This document shows positions 26,766-36,433 of a DNA stretch of 44,960 nucleotides, in pieces. Numbering within the stretch: the stretch's first letter is position 1; every line of letters starts with the position of its first letter. The position numbers and the translations under genes are program-made. Below the pieces are notes generated by a model. That model was given only the letters and a program-made list of their open reading frames with translations, was not told the DNA's origin and did not search any database. The stretch is from the NCBI GenBank assembly GCA_903922605.1, contig CAIXUG010000046.1, forward strand, positions 1-44,960, written 5' to 3'. The DNA comes from an uncultured Verrucomicrobiota bacterium. Lineage in GTDB: Bacteria > Verrucomicrobiota > Verrucomicrobiia > Limisphaerales > UBA9464.

Positions 26766-27059
26766 TCAATCGCCCAGCAGCGACTTCAAGGCCGCCCGGG
26801 CGGAGTCTTCGCGGGAATTCTTCACCGCCCCGCCCCAAGTGCGCCGGGCGAACTCGAAGAATTCACAGAAATTCGCCTGCTCCTTGTTGGCCTCCGGCTC
26901 GGCCCGGCGTTCGCGGCACTGGTGCGCGGCGCGCAGGTCGTAGTAGGTGCAGTTCAAGCAGGCGCGGAGGTCGGCCCGGCATTGGGGACAGGTTTCGCTG
27001 CGGCCGGGCTGCGCCTTGAGGGTCCATTCCCAGCCGCACTGATGACAATGGCGCGTCAT
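26766..27059 (-). CDS. Small zinc-ribbon protein
   Basis: This 97-residue cytoplasmic protein has a tight series of Cys pairs: CHQC (residues 5-8), CPQC (24-27), CLNC (36-39), then CRER and CEFF. The pattern CLNC.YYD...A.QCRE...E....KEQANFCEFFEF is a known type of short hypothetical protein in PVC bacteria and suggests two zinc sites. The function is unknown; it may bind nucleic acid or protein. A terminator-like hairpin facing the same way lies 26 bases before the ATG, so transcripts from upstream may be attenuated before this gene. Confidence 0.8.
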   Translation of the reverse strand: MTRHCHQCGWEWTLKAQPGRSETCPQCRADLRACLNCTYYDLRAAHQCRERRAEPEANKEQANFCEFFEFARRTWGGAVKNSREDSARAALKSLLGD

Positions 27060-27084
27060 GGGAGTGAGCGTGTCAGAGAGGAGG

Positions 27085-27255
27085 GGAAAAAGAAAGAAGG
27101 CCGGCCTTTCGGCCGGCCCCCCAGTGATGAGGTCTTAATACGCACTCACCAGTGCGCTCAGATCAGCGGCAGGGCCAACTGGAGACAGTGTCCGCACCCC
27201 GCCGCAAGCCAGACCCCTCTGCCAACCCTTAGCGGACACTGAACCAACCAACACA
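27085..27255 (-). ncRNA. Candidate structured small RNA or leader ending in a terminator
   Basis: Read on the minus strand, the segment starts just after a promoter-like region and folds into three hairpins. The first is a perfect 10-bp stem CAGTGTCCGC/GCGGACACTG (27232-27241 with 27186-27195) enclosing 36 bases. The second is CGCACT-GGTG-AGTGCG near 27141-27156. The last is an 8-bp GGCCGGCC/GGCCGGCC stem with a GAAA tetraloop (27099-27118), followed by a T-rich tail. That last part is a good minus-strand terminator. No protein frame explains the segment. It could be a free RNA of about 165 nucleotides or a terminator-containing leader of the zinc-ribbon gene. It matches no RNA family I know. 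Confidence 0.45.
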
Positions 27256-27274
27256 GTGTAAGATTACACGGTGT
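27251..27274. promoter_or_regulatory. 24-bp palindrome, possible operator over a minus-strand promoter
   Basis: ACAC-A-GTGTAA-GA-TTACAC-G-GTGT is symmetric at all but one base pair outside the two-base centre. On the minus strand it covers a -10-like TAATCT, with TTTGAA about 16 bases upstream of it. This is the size and shape of a dimeric repressor site. It would control the candidate RNA and the zinc-ribbon gene. Confidence 0.4.
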
Positions 27275-27363
27275 CGAAAATGTTCAAAAACGCTTCGGCC
27301 AGGCTGACGCCACGGCTGCTTGCTCTTGCAGAGCCAACGGACGTCGGGGAGGTTACAAAAAAT

Positions 27364-28071
27364 TCAACGGGCCAGAAAAATTGTGGCCGGATGGCTCCTA
27401 AGAACCCGGGCAAGCGGGGTGTCGGCTCCGGGGGCAAGCGATTGGAGCAGAACGGCTTCCTTGCCATCACCGGAGACGAGCACCCAGATCATTCGGGCGG
27501 CCTGAATTGTGCGAAAGGTCAGCGTGAGGCGTTGCGGCGGCGGTTTCGGCCCGATGACGGGCAGGTAACAGGCGGTGCTTTCTGCAACACTCGCCGGGGC
27601 TCCGGGGAACAGGGAGGCCACGTGACCATCTTCCCCCATGCCGAGCAGCACCAGGTCGAGCACAGGTTGCCCCTGGGCATCAGTCGGGCAGGTGGCGCGC
27701 AACTCCGCCTCGGCTTCGCGGGCCGCAGTGGCCGGGTCGGCCTCGCCTTTGAGGCGGTGGATGCGCTGGGCAGGAACGCCCAGCGGCGTCAGGAGATTTT
27801 CCTCGGCGAGCAGGTAGTTGCTATCCACATGGTCTGGCGGCACGCAACGCTCGTCGCCCCAGAAGAAATCCACCGCCTCAGGCGAGAGACCGCGGCGACG
27901 GGCCTCGACGGCGACCGCAGCCATGAAATCCTTGGCCACACGTCCGCCGGAGAGCGCGACTCTGAACGGCGCATTCCGGGCGGCGGCGTTGGCGGCCTCA
28001 TCCACCCAGCGCCGGGCGACGTCGGCGGCGAGGGCGGCGGCATTGGGGAAGTCGAACAGTTCAGGTTGCAT
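27364..28071 (-). CDS. pgl: 6-phosphogluconolactonase
   Basis: With ATG at 28071 (MQPELFDFPN) the protein has 235 residues, the normal size; the upstream in-frame extension to 28200 is low-complexity and covers a repeat. The family motifs are clear: ALSGGRVAKDFM, FFWGDERCVPPDHVDSNY and DLVLLGMGEDGHVASLFPG, which bind the 6-phosphogluconolactone substrate and hold the catalytic His. It hydrolyses the lactone in the oxidative pentose phosphate pathway in the cytoplasm. The usual partner zwf is not in the window. Confidence 0.94.
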   Translation of the reverse strand: MQPELFDFPNAAALAADVARRWVDEAANAAARNAPFRVALSGGRVAKDFMAAVAVEARRRGLSPEAVDFFWGDERCVPPDHVDSNYLLAEENLLTPLGVPAQRIHRLKGEADPATAAREAEAELRATCPTDAQGQPVLDLVLLGMGEDGHVASLFPGAPASVAESTACYLPVIGPKPPPQRLTLTFRTIQAARMIWVLVSGDGKEAVLLQSLAPGADTPLARVLRSHPATIFLAR

Positions 28072-28115
28072 GCAGTCGGGGCCGCGAGATTCCGCGAGCA
28101 CCGGAAATGAGGCAA

Positions 28116-28162
28116 TTTGGAAAGCAGGAAAACAGGAGAAACCCGTTCCTTCCTGCCTTCCA
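28116..28162. repeat. Imperfect inverted repeat upstream of pgl
   Basis: TTTGGAAAGCAGGAAAACAG at 28116-28135 is partly complementary to CTTCCTGCCTTCCA near 28150-28162, with GGAA, GCAGGAA and GA matching. It lies in the divergent gap between pgl and the riboswitch and resembles the other short AT-biased intergenic repeats in the window. Confidence 0.4.
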
Positions 28163-28269
28163 GTGTCATCCCGCCTCCGCTTTTTCCCGCAGTTATCCAA
28201 TCACTCTGAGAACAGACTTGCCAGCCGGGCATTTCGGGTGATTCCTCTTGGCCGTTCTTTGAGCCCGCC

Positions 28270-28442
28270 GGCCCTTCGGAGCCGGCATCGTTTCAAAACA
28301 ACACTGGAAGTGCGGGAACCCCGTGAGAATCGGGGACGGTAGCGCCACTGTATCGGGACACAAACCCCCAGGTCGCAAGACAGCCACTGGATGCAAGTCT
28401 GGGAAGGCGGGGATGAGGTTTACGCCCGGAGTCAGGACATCG
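28270..28442 (+). promoter_or_regulatory. Cobalamin (vitamin B12) riboswitch
   Basis: The conserved core of the adenosylcobalamin aptamer is plain: GGGAA at 28315-28319, then CCCGTGAGAATCGGGGACGG (28320-28339) and CGCCACTGT (the B12 box, about 28343-28351). AGCCACTGG (28382-28390) and GGGAAGGC (28401-28408) follow, with a closing GGAGTCAGGACA near 28428-28439. The order and spacing fit the family. A rho-independent terminator 110 bases downstream makes it a transcriptional off-switch: B12 binding should stop transcription of the three genes at 28679-31692. The 5' boundary is approximate. Confidence 0.95.
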
Positions 28443-28551
28443 CGCCAGGGTTGCTCGTCAGGCCGTGCCTCGGGTGCGGCCGCTTCGCCGCCAAGCGAAG
28501 GATGAGGCCAGCCGGGCCGCCTGTCTGCGCGCCCGGACTTGTGGATGCCAC

Positions 28552-28597
28552 ACGCCTTCATTCTCGGTCTTGCGGGAGGAAGGCGTTTTCGTTTTTT
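28552..28597 (+). terminator. Riboswitch expression platform: intrinsic terminator
   Basis: ACGCCTTC (28552-28559) pairs perfectly with GAAGGCGT (28579-28586); inside it, TTCTC can pair with GGGAG after a one-base bulge. The stem is followed by TTTTCGTTTTTT. It lies between the B12 aptamer and the first gene, so it is the likely switch point. A further GC hairpin (GCCCCGG at 28643-28649 with CCGGGGC at 28660-28666) stands just before the start codon. Confidence 0.82.
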
Positions 28598-28678
28598 ACG
28601 GAGGCGTTTTTCCACCGCGACTGGTCTCTGGACATCAAAACCGCCCCGGCTGGGAACACCCGGGGCCGCAGAGAAACC

Positions 28679-29497
28679 ATGACCATGCAGTACAGAACCA
28701 TCGCGCTGGCGCTTGCCGCCGCGCTCCCCTCGCTCGCCCTCCGCGCGCAATACGCCAGCTCGGTCACGAGCTACATCGCCGGTACGGGCGTCACCGCCGG
28801 CTACACAGATCCCAGCTCCGCGCTCGGCGAACCCAGCCGCGTCACCCCCGGCCAGTTTGGCGGGCCGGTCGATCCCTTCAATTCCGCCTATCTCGGCTCG
28901 CAGCTCGTCGGCATCGGCACGGGCGGCTCGCTCACCGTGCATTTTGATTCGCCGGTGCGGGACAACCCGGCCAACGCCTTCGGCCTCGATTTCCAGGTGT
29001 TCGGCAACTCGTTCTTCGTCGTGACCAACGCGACGGACGCCAATTTCAACTACATCGGCACGCCGAAGACGGACGGCTCGGTGTTCGGGGCGGACGGCGT
29101 GTCCACCCGCGTGTCGGTGAGCAAAGACGGGCAGACCTTCTTCACGCTCACGCCCTCGCTCGCGCCGGTGCTCAAGAACCTGTTCCCCACGGACGGCAGC
29201 GGGAGTTTCACCGTCCCTGTGAACCCCGCGCTGAAGAATGCTGACTTCGCCGGGCTCTCGCTTGACCAGATCCGCGCCAAGTACGGTGGCAGCGGCGGCG
29301 GCGCCGGCTTCGACCTCGCCTGGGCGCGCGATGCTCAGGGCAACCCGATCACGCTCGACGAGATCAGCTATGTGCGGGTCGAGGTGCTCTCCGGCAATGT
29401 CGAGATCGACGGTTTCAGCATGGTGCCCGAGCCGTCCACCTGGGCGCTGCTGGGCCTCGGTCTGGGGACGCTGGCGTATTCCCGCCGTCGCCACTGA
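28679..29497 (+). CDS. B12-riboswitch-controlled PEP-CTERM surface protein
   Basis: The 272-residue protein has a signal peptide (ALALAAALPSLALRAQ, cleavage near residue 24) and ends with VPEPSTWALLGLGLGTLAYSRRRH, a textbook PEP-CTERM sorting signal (PEP motif, membrane helix, basic end). The mature domain is beta-rich, with DPSSALGEPSRVTPG, GGSLTVHFDSPVRDNPANAF and GLDFQVFGNSFF; this ALG.P / GGS.T..FD.P / D..VFGN.F pattern is reminiscent of surface proteins near B12 uptake genes in other bacteria (from memory, not checked). The ATG at 28679 is chosen over upstream codons because those lie inside the riboswitch. It probably works at the cell surface when B12 is scarce, for example in binding corrinoid. 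Confidence 0.85.
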   Translation: MTMQYRTIALALAAALPSLALRAQYASSVTSYIAGTGVTAGYTDPSSALGEPSRVTPGQFGGPVDPFNSAYLGSQLVGIGTGGSLTVHFDSPVRDNPANAFGLDFQVFGNSFFVVTNATDANFNYIGTPKTDGSVFGADGVSTRVSVSKDGQTFFTLTPSLAPVLKNLFPTDGSGSFTVPVNPALKNADFAGLSLDQIRAKYGGSGGGAGFDLAWARDAQGNPITLDEISYVRVEVLSGNVEIDGFSMVPEPSTWALLGLGLGTLAYSRRRH

Positions 29498-31692
<2,195 letters not shown>

Positions 31693-31743
31693 GGCGTGCG
31701 GAAGGGCCAATGTGCTGCCGATAGACGGAACGGTAGGACGTGA

Positions 31744-31951
31744 GCGGGAAAGCTCTCCCGCCACAGGGGGCGTATCTTTCATCGTGGCCGTTCCCCCTCA
31801 CCCCGGCCCTCTCCCGCCAGGAGAGGGAGAATGGCCGCCCGCCGGTCGGCGAAAGTGTGCGCAGGATTGGCCGGAGAATCTTCCCAACAGCCAGCGGCAT
31901 TCCCGGCTGTCCCCTCTCCCAGCGGGAGAGGGTTAGGGTGAGGGAGAACGG
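31744..31951. repeat. Large inverted repeat of the CCCTCACCC...CTCTCCC type
   Basis: The left arm at 31788-31828 and the right arm at 31911-31951 match at most of 41 positions in inverted orientation around an 82-base centre. Each arm has the CCCTCACCC and CCCTCTCCCGC blocks of a repeat found in many bacterial genomes, recognisable in translation as LTPALSRQERE or HPGPLPPGEGE. A small hairpin GCGGGA/TCCCGC lies just before it (31744-31761). The gap 31693-32065 holds no gene. Confidence 0.85.
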
Positions 31952-32015
31952 CCCGCGTCCATCAGTACGAATTTTGTTCCGAAGTTAGCGACCGACTATC
32001 GTATCAAGATGCGTC

Positions 32016-32041
32016 CTTTGTTACTTCGTTTCTTGGTTGTT
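32016..32041 (+). repeat. Single arm of the repeat seen at 14170-14243
   Basis: The 26 bases end in CTTCGTTTCTTGGTTGTT and match the reverse complement of the left arm at 14170-14195 at 24 of 26 positions. No second arm is seen nearby. It lies 24 bases after the end of cinA. Confidence 0.75.
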
Positions 32042-32065
32042 CAAACAAAATAGCGGAACAGGGGC

Positions 32066-33340
32066 TTACGCCCTACTAACCGCTTGCAGCTCCCGGTACA
32101 GCATCATCATGACCTGCTGGGCGGTGAGATACTTGAACGTCTCACGGTCGAAGCGGTTCAGGTGGCGCGCGACCGTGGTGCCCTTCGCCGAGGCGAGCGC
32201 CATAAAGACCGTACCCACCGGTTTTTCGTCGCTGCCGCCACCGGGGCCGGCAATGCCGGTGACGGACAACGCATAATCGGCTCCGGTGACACGGCGCGCG
32301 CCCTCGGCCATCTCGCGTGCGGTCGGCTCGCTCACTGCGCCGTGGGCTTTCAGCGTTTCCTCGCGCACGCCGAGCGTGGCCATCTTTGCCTCGTTGGCGT
32401 AGGTCACGAAGCCGGCCAGCAGGATCGCGGAAGCGCCGGGAATGTTCGTGATGCGGTTGGCGATGTGGCCGCCGGTGCAGGATTCCGCGAGCGCGAGTTT
32501 CTGGCCCCGGGCCGTCAGCTCGCGCACCAGCACCGATTCCAACAAGTCATCCTGTTCGCCGAAGATGTGTTCACCCGCTCGCCCGCGGGTGATGGCCTCG
32601 GCCTCGGTGACCATCATTGCCGCCTGTGGTCCGCGCGCCACGAAGCGCACGTCCACCTCGCCCACACGCGCGCAAAAACCGAGGTCCATGCCCGCATCGG
32701 TGAGGTGTCGCAGCGGCGCGCTGATACGTTCCTCCATGTACGACTCGCCGATGCCCGTGGTCTTGAGCGTACGGCACACGAAAGCTTCATTCTGTGGAAA
32801 ATGCTGCGCCAGCAGCGGCACGACCTGCTGCGAGAACATCGGCCGAAGCTCGCGCGGCGGCCCGGGCAGCATCACGAGCAGCGACGGGCGGCCATCGGGA
32901 CGGAAGGGATTTGGGTTCACCTCGATGGCGAGTCCCGGCGCCGTGCCGTTCGTATTCATCAGCACCGTGGCACCCTCGGGCACCAGCGCCTCGACCTTGG
33001 TGCGCTCGGGCATGGGCCGGCCCCGGCCGGCGAAGAAGCGGGCGATATTCTGCAACACCGCCTCGTCATGCAGCAGGCGACGGCCGAGCAGCTGGGCGAT
33101 GAGGTCGCGGGTGAGGTCATCACACGTCGGACCGAGCCCGCCGGTGGTGATGACGAGATCGGCGCGGCCCAGCGCCTCGCGCACGGCCTGTTGGATGTCA
33201 TGCCCGCCGTCGGGCACCGCCACCTGCCGGCTCACCGTATGGCCGAGGTCGGTGAGCTGCCGGCAGATCCACTGCTGATGCGTGTTCAGCACGAAGCCGA
33301 GCAGCAGCTCGGAGCCGGTGTTGATGAGCTCGATCGTCAT
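32066..33340 (-). CDS. cinA: CinA: damage/competence-inducible protein, NMN amidase-type
   Basis: The 424-residue length is normal. The N-terminal molybdopterin-binding-like domain carries GSELLLGFVLNTHQQWICRQL, the TTGGLGPTCDDLTRD motif (about 65-80) and MLPGPPRELRPMF. The C-terminal nicotinamide-nucleotide amidase domain (from about 265) has LALAESCTGGHIANRIT with the catalytic Ser, GFVTYANEAKMATLGV and VTGIAGPGGGSDEKPVGTVF. It hydrolyses NMN in pyridine-nucleotide recycling. It follows recQ in the same direction, but a repeat lies between them. Confidence 0.95.
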   Translation of the reverse strand: MTIELINTGSELLLGFVLNTHQQWICRQLTDLGHTVSRQVAVPDGGHDIQQAVREALGRADLVITTGGLGPTCDDLTRDLIAQLLGRRLLHDEAVLQNIARFFAGRGRPMPERTKVEALVPEGATVLMNTNGTAPGLAIEVNPNPFRPDGRPSLLVMLPGPPRELRPMFSQQVVPLLAQHFPQNEAFVCRTLKTTGIGESYMEERISAPLRHLTDAGMDLGFCARVGEVDVRFVARGPQAAMMVTEAEAITRGRAGEHIFGEQDDLLESVLVRELTARGQKLALAESCTGGHIANRITNIPGASAILLAGFVTYANEAKMATLGVREETLKAHGAVSEPTAREMAEGARRVTGADYALSVTGIAGPGGGSDEKPVGTVFMALASAKGTTVARHLNRFDRETFKYLTAQQVMMMLYRELQAVSRA

Positions 33341-33351
33341 GCGGGCAGGTA

Positions 33352-33447
33352 ATCAGTGATCGGTAAATCAGTAATCAGTATTCAGTCAGGCAGCGTAAGG
33401 CTGCTCACTGGCCCACTGATCACTGATTTACTGATTACTGACCCACT
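33352..33447. repeat. Short direct and inverted repeats of CAGTGATCAGTAATCAGT type
   Basis: The 110 bases between recQ and cinA consist of many overlapping copies of ATCAGT/ACTGAT, with the left part (33352-33387) imperfectly complementary to the right part (33406-33447). The final copy touches the recQ stop codon at 33450. The structure is a simple-repeat-derived palindrome and not a standard terminator. Confidence 0.75.
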
Positions 33448-33449
33448 GA

Positions 33450-35642
33450 TCACTGCTTCACCGCCCGGAAGAGCCGCAACCGTCCATAATCCACCTGGCC
33501 GCCGAGCAGCGTATGCGCGCCGCTCAGCGTGCCCCAGCCGGCTTTCTCAAAGGCGGCGCGGATGGTCTGAGATTCCGCTTCGGTGAAGAGCCGCGCAATG
33601 TCCAGTGCTTCGCCGACTTCCAGCGCGCTGGCGAGATGGCCGTAGGTGGTGCCAGCGGTCAGACCCCGGTTGCGCGCGACATCCTCGGGCGAGTTTCCCG
33701 CGCGGAACTGCCGCAGGGTCTCGCGCACCGTGTCGTTCATCAGCTCGCCGCGCGTCTTCTTCACCGCTGTCGGCGTGGGTGCGGTGAACGAATCGTCGGC
33801 GAAGATCTGACGCGGATTCGTCCCCAGGTGCGCCGCGATCTCCTCAAGGAAGGCCGCGCCGTAAGCTTTGAGCTTGGTTTCGCCGACACCGGAAACGCGG
33901 CGAAATTCGTCCGCCGTCACCGGATACTGCCGCGCCATGAAGCGGAGCGAGGTGTCGCCGAAAATGATGTACGACGGCACGCCCTGGTCGTCCGCAATCC
34001 GCTTGCGGAGCTGGCGCAGCTTCTCGAAGAGCAGCTCGTCGCAGGCGATTTCTCCGACGCGTTCCGCCCGTGGCTTCGGCGCTTCCAGCGGGCGCGTGAG
34101 CATGATGGTCCGCCGGTCCTTCAGTGCCGCGAAGCCTTCCGCCGTCACCTCGACCGTGGGGAACTGCCCGGTGCTCAGCCGCAGGAAGCCCAGCCGCATC
34201 AGCTCGCGGCCGATCGCACCCCACTCATTGCGCGAATGCTCCTTTCCGATGCCGTAGGTCGTGAGCTGGTCATGGCCCCACTGGCGGATCTTCTCCGTGT
34301 CGCCGCCGAGGATCACCGCGACGACGTGGTTCAACCCGACGCTGAAGCCGCTGCGCTGTTTGATCCGGTACACGCAGCTCACCAGCTTCTGCGCGGCGAC
34401 CGTGCCGTCGTAAGTCGCACGCGGGCTGAGACAGTTGTCACAAGAACCGCAGCTGGTCTCGGGGAACTCCTCGCCGAAATAGTCGAGCAGCGCGGCGCGG
34501 CGGCACTCGGAGATCTCGGCGTAATGGACCATCTGCTGGAGCTGCTCGCGGGCGCGGGCGCGTTCCTGCTCGTCGGGCTTCTCGTCGATGAAGATGTTCT
34601 GCTTGGCCACGTCGCCGGCGCTGAAGAGCAGAAGGCATTCGCCGGGCAATCCGTCGCGGCCCGCGCGGCCCGTCTCCTGGTAATAGCCCTCGATGTTCTT
34701 CGGCAGGTCGTGGTGGATGACGAAGCGGACATTGGGTTTGTTGATGCCCATGCCGAACGCGATCGTGGCGCACACCACGCGGACCTCGTCGCGCAGGAAG
34801 GCCTCCTGATTTTGGGAACGTGCCTTGGGGTCCAGCCCCGCGTGATACGGGGCGGCCTTCACGCCATCCTCCAGCAGCTTCGACGCGAGCGATTCCGTGC
34901 CCGCGCGGCTGGCGCAGTAGATGATGCCGCTGTCCTTCGGCCGCGCGCGGAGAAAGTCGAGCACCTGCCGGTAGCCGGCGGTCCGGGGCGTGACCCGGTA
35001 GGTGAGATTGGGCCGGTTGAAGCTCGCGACGAAGATGCCCGGCTCGTGCAGGTGGAGCTGCGTGACGATGTCTTCGCGCACACGTTCCGTGGCGGTCGCG
35101 GTGAGCGCCATGAAGGGCACGCCCTCGGGCAACCGCGCCCGGAGCTCGCGGAGCTGGCGGTATTCCGGGCGAAAATCATGACCCCACTCGCTGATGCAGT
35201 GCGCCTCGTCCACCGCCACGCAGTTCACGCCCCAGCGGCGCAGGTCGTCGATGAGCGTGCCGACCATCAGGCGCTCGGGTGCGAGGTAGAGCAGGCGGTA
35301 CTCGAGCGCATTCAGGCCGCGCCAGCGCGCGCTGCGCTCGGCGTCGGTGAGCGAGGAATTGAGGAAGGTGGCTGCGACGCCGTTCGCGGTAAGGGCGTCC
35401 ACCTGGTCCTTCATCAGCGCGATGAGCGGCGAGATGACGACCGTGAGGCCGGGCCGCACGAGTGCGGGCAGTTGGAAGCACAGGGACTTGCCGCCACCCG
35501 TCGGCAGCAACGCGAAGACGTCGCGTCCCTCCAGTGAGGCGCGGATGATGTCCTCCTGCAATGGCCGGAAGCTCGCATAGCCGAAGACCTCCTTCAGCGG
35601 AGTGAGCAGATCGGCGTTGACGGCAATGGACTCGGCGGGCAC
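33450..35642 (-). CDS. recQ: RecQ-family ATP-dependent DNA helicase
   Basis: The 730-residue protein has the full RecQ order. Helicase lobes carry Walker A LLPTGGGKS (about residue 45), DEAHCISEWGHDFR and TGRAGRDGLPGECLLL. A Cys4 zinc site lies in the RecQ-Ct domain (CRRAALLDYFGE..., CGSCDNC), followed by a winged-helix segment, an HRDC domain (about 525-605, with RVSGVGETKLKAYG) and a further helix-turn-helix-like tail, as in RecQ proteins carrying the C-terminal HTH_40-type domain. The start is GTG at 35642. It unwinds DNA during recombination and repair. Confidence 0.95.
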   Translation of the reverse strand: MPAESIAVNADLLTPLKEVFGYASFRPLQEDIIRASLEGRDVFALLPTGGGKSLCFQLPALVRPGLTVVISPLIALMKDQVDALTANGVAATFLNSSLTDAERSARWRGLNALEYRLLYLAPERLMVGTLIDDLRRWGVNCVAVDEAHCISEWGHDFRPEYRQLRELRARLPEGVPFMALTATATERVREDIVTQLHLHEPGIFVASFNRPNLTYRVTPRTAGYRQVLDFLRARPKDSGIIYCASRAGTESLASKLLEDGVKAAPYHAGLDPKARSQNQEAFLRDEVRVVCATIAFGMGINKPNVRFVIHHDLPKNIEGYYQETGRAGRDGLPGECLLLFSAGDVAKQNIFIDEKPDEQERARAREQLQQMVHYAEISECRRAALLDYFGEEFPETSCGSCDNCLSPRATYDGTVAAQKLVSCVYRIKQRSGFSVGLNHVVAVILGGDTEKIRQWGHDQLTTYGIGKEHSRNEWGAIGRELMRLGFLRLSTGQFPTVEVTAEGFAALKDRRTIMLTRPLEAPKPRAERVGEIACDELLFEKLRQLRKRIADDQGVPSYIIFGDTSLRFMARQYPVTADEFRRVSGVGETKLKAYGAAFLEEIAAHLGTNPRQIFADDSFTAPTPTAVKKTRGELMNDTVRETLRQFRAGNSPEDVARNRGLTAGTTYGHLASALEVGEALDIARLFTEAESQTIRAAFEKAGWGTLSGAHTLLGGQVDYGRLRLFRAVKQ

Positions 35643-35730
35643 CGCCGCGAGTGTGGGGGAGAGAGGGAGCGGCGTGCCAAAGGAAATTGCGAAGTGACAG
35701 GGAGGAAACCGGACCGCCTCTCATTGCGCA

Positions 35731-35792
35731 GCAGCCGACGTGAGGAGGCCCTGACTTGAAACGAGAAAATGGATCCTCCTCACGTCGGCTGC
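35731..35792. repeat. Perfect 18-bp inverted repeat GCAGCCGACGTGAGGAGG
   Basis: Arms at 35731-35748 and 35775-35792 are exact complements around a 26-base centre containing an A-rich segment. The arm sequence (AGCAGCCGACGTGAGGAGG) is of the dispersed intergenic type. It lies between recQ and the divergent NTF2-like gene. Confidence 0.85.
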
Positions 35793-35895
35793 TACGAAAC
35801 TGGAAAAGGTTTCCATAGAGTGGAGTTTCGGCAAACCCACCACCGAGAATTCCGGGTGTATTTCCCGCGGCTGCGAGCTACTATTCCAGCTCAAT

Positions 35896-36348
35896 ATGAA
35901 AACCCTCGCCCTGTTCTGTGCCCTGTTCGCCCTCCTGCTCCCGGCCACGGCTGCCCCCGACCACATTGGCGCCTGTCGGGCCGCGGACGACGCCCGCGTC
36001 GCAGCGATGATATCCGCCGACCCGGCCAAACTCGCCGCCGTGTTTTCCGACGACCTCATCTATGTCCACTCCAACGGCAATCGCGACACCAAGACCAGCC
36101 TCAGCACGGCCCTTACCTCGGGCAAGGCCGTGTACCACGCGATTGAATTCGAGCAGCGCGAGTTCCGTGAGGTCGTGCCGGGCCTGGTGCTCATGCACGG
36201 CCGCTGCGTGGTGACGCTGGGCAAGGCCGCCCCTTTCACCGAGCTCCGCCTCAGTTTCCTCGCCTCCTACCGCCTGGAGAAAACGGGCTGGCGGTTCATC
36301 GCCTGGCAGTCGTGCAAGCTCCCTGATCCCGCGGCGGCAAAGCCCTGA
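35896..36348 (+). CDS. Secreted NTF2-like (SnoaL/DUF4440) protein
   Basis: The 150-residue protein has a signal peptide (MKTLALFCALFALLLPATA-AP). The mature part fits the NTF2-like fold used by DUF4440 and SnoaL proteins: ADDARVAAMISADPAKLAAVFSDDLIYVHSNGNRDTKTSLSTAL, then strands V.GLVLMHGRCVVTL and FLASYRLEKTGWRFIAWQSC. Such domains bind small molecules or act as simple enzymes; the ligand is unknown. It stands alone after a repeat. Confidence 0.85.
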   Translation: MKTLALFCALFALLLPATAAPDHIGACRAADDARVAAMISADPAKLAAVFSDDLIYVHSNGNRDTKTSLSTALTSGKAVYHAIEFEQREFREVVPGLVLMHGRCVVTLGKAAPFTELRLSFLASYRLEKTGWRFIAWQSCKLPDPAAAKP

Positions 36349-36378
36349 GCCGGACTCAGCGTCAACTGATTGGAAATA

Positions 36379-36408
36379 AAAAACGCGCCGGAATCGTTCC
36401 GGCGCGTT
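36379..36408 (-). terminator. Rho-independent terminator of the tandem surface-protein genes
   Basis: A perfect 12-bp stem AACGCGCCGGAA (36382-36393 with 36397-36408, 3-base loop) is followed on the minus strand by a run of six T. It lies 26 bases past the stop codon at 36434. It may also stop the convergent NTF2-like transcript. Confidence 0.9.
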
Positions 36409-36433
36409 CGGGGAAAACTGGAGGAAGGCCGGT

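Noticed and set aside
33352-33447. Possible CRISPR-like array of ATCAGT repeats
   Set aside because: The units are 6-8 bases, overlapping and without spacers of constant length; it is a simple-repeat palindrome.
33513-35537. 674-residue plus-strand frame within recQ
   Set aside because: It is the antisense shadow of recQ; the minus-strand frame has all helicase motifs.
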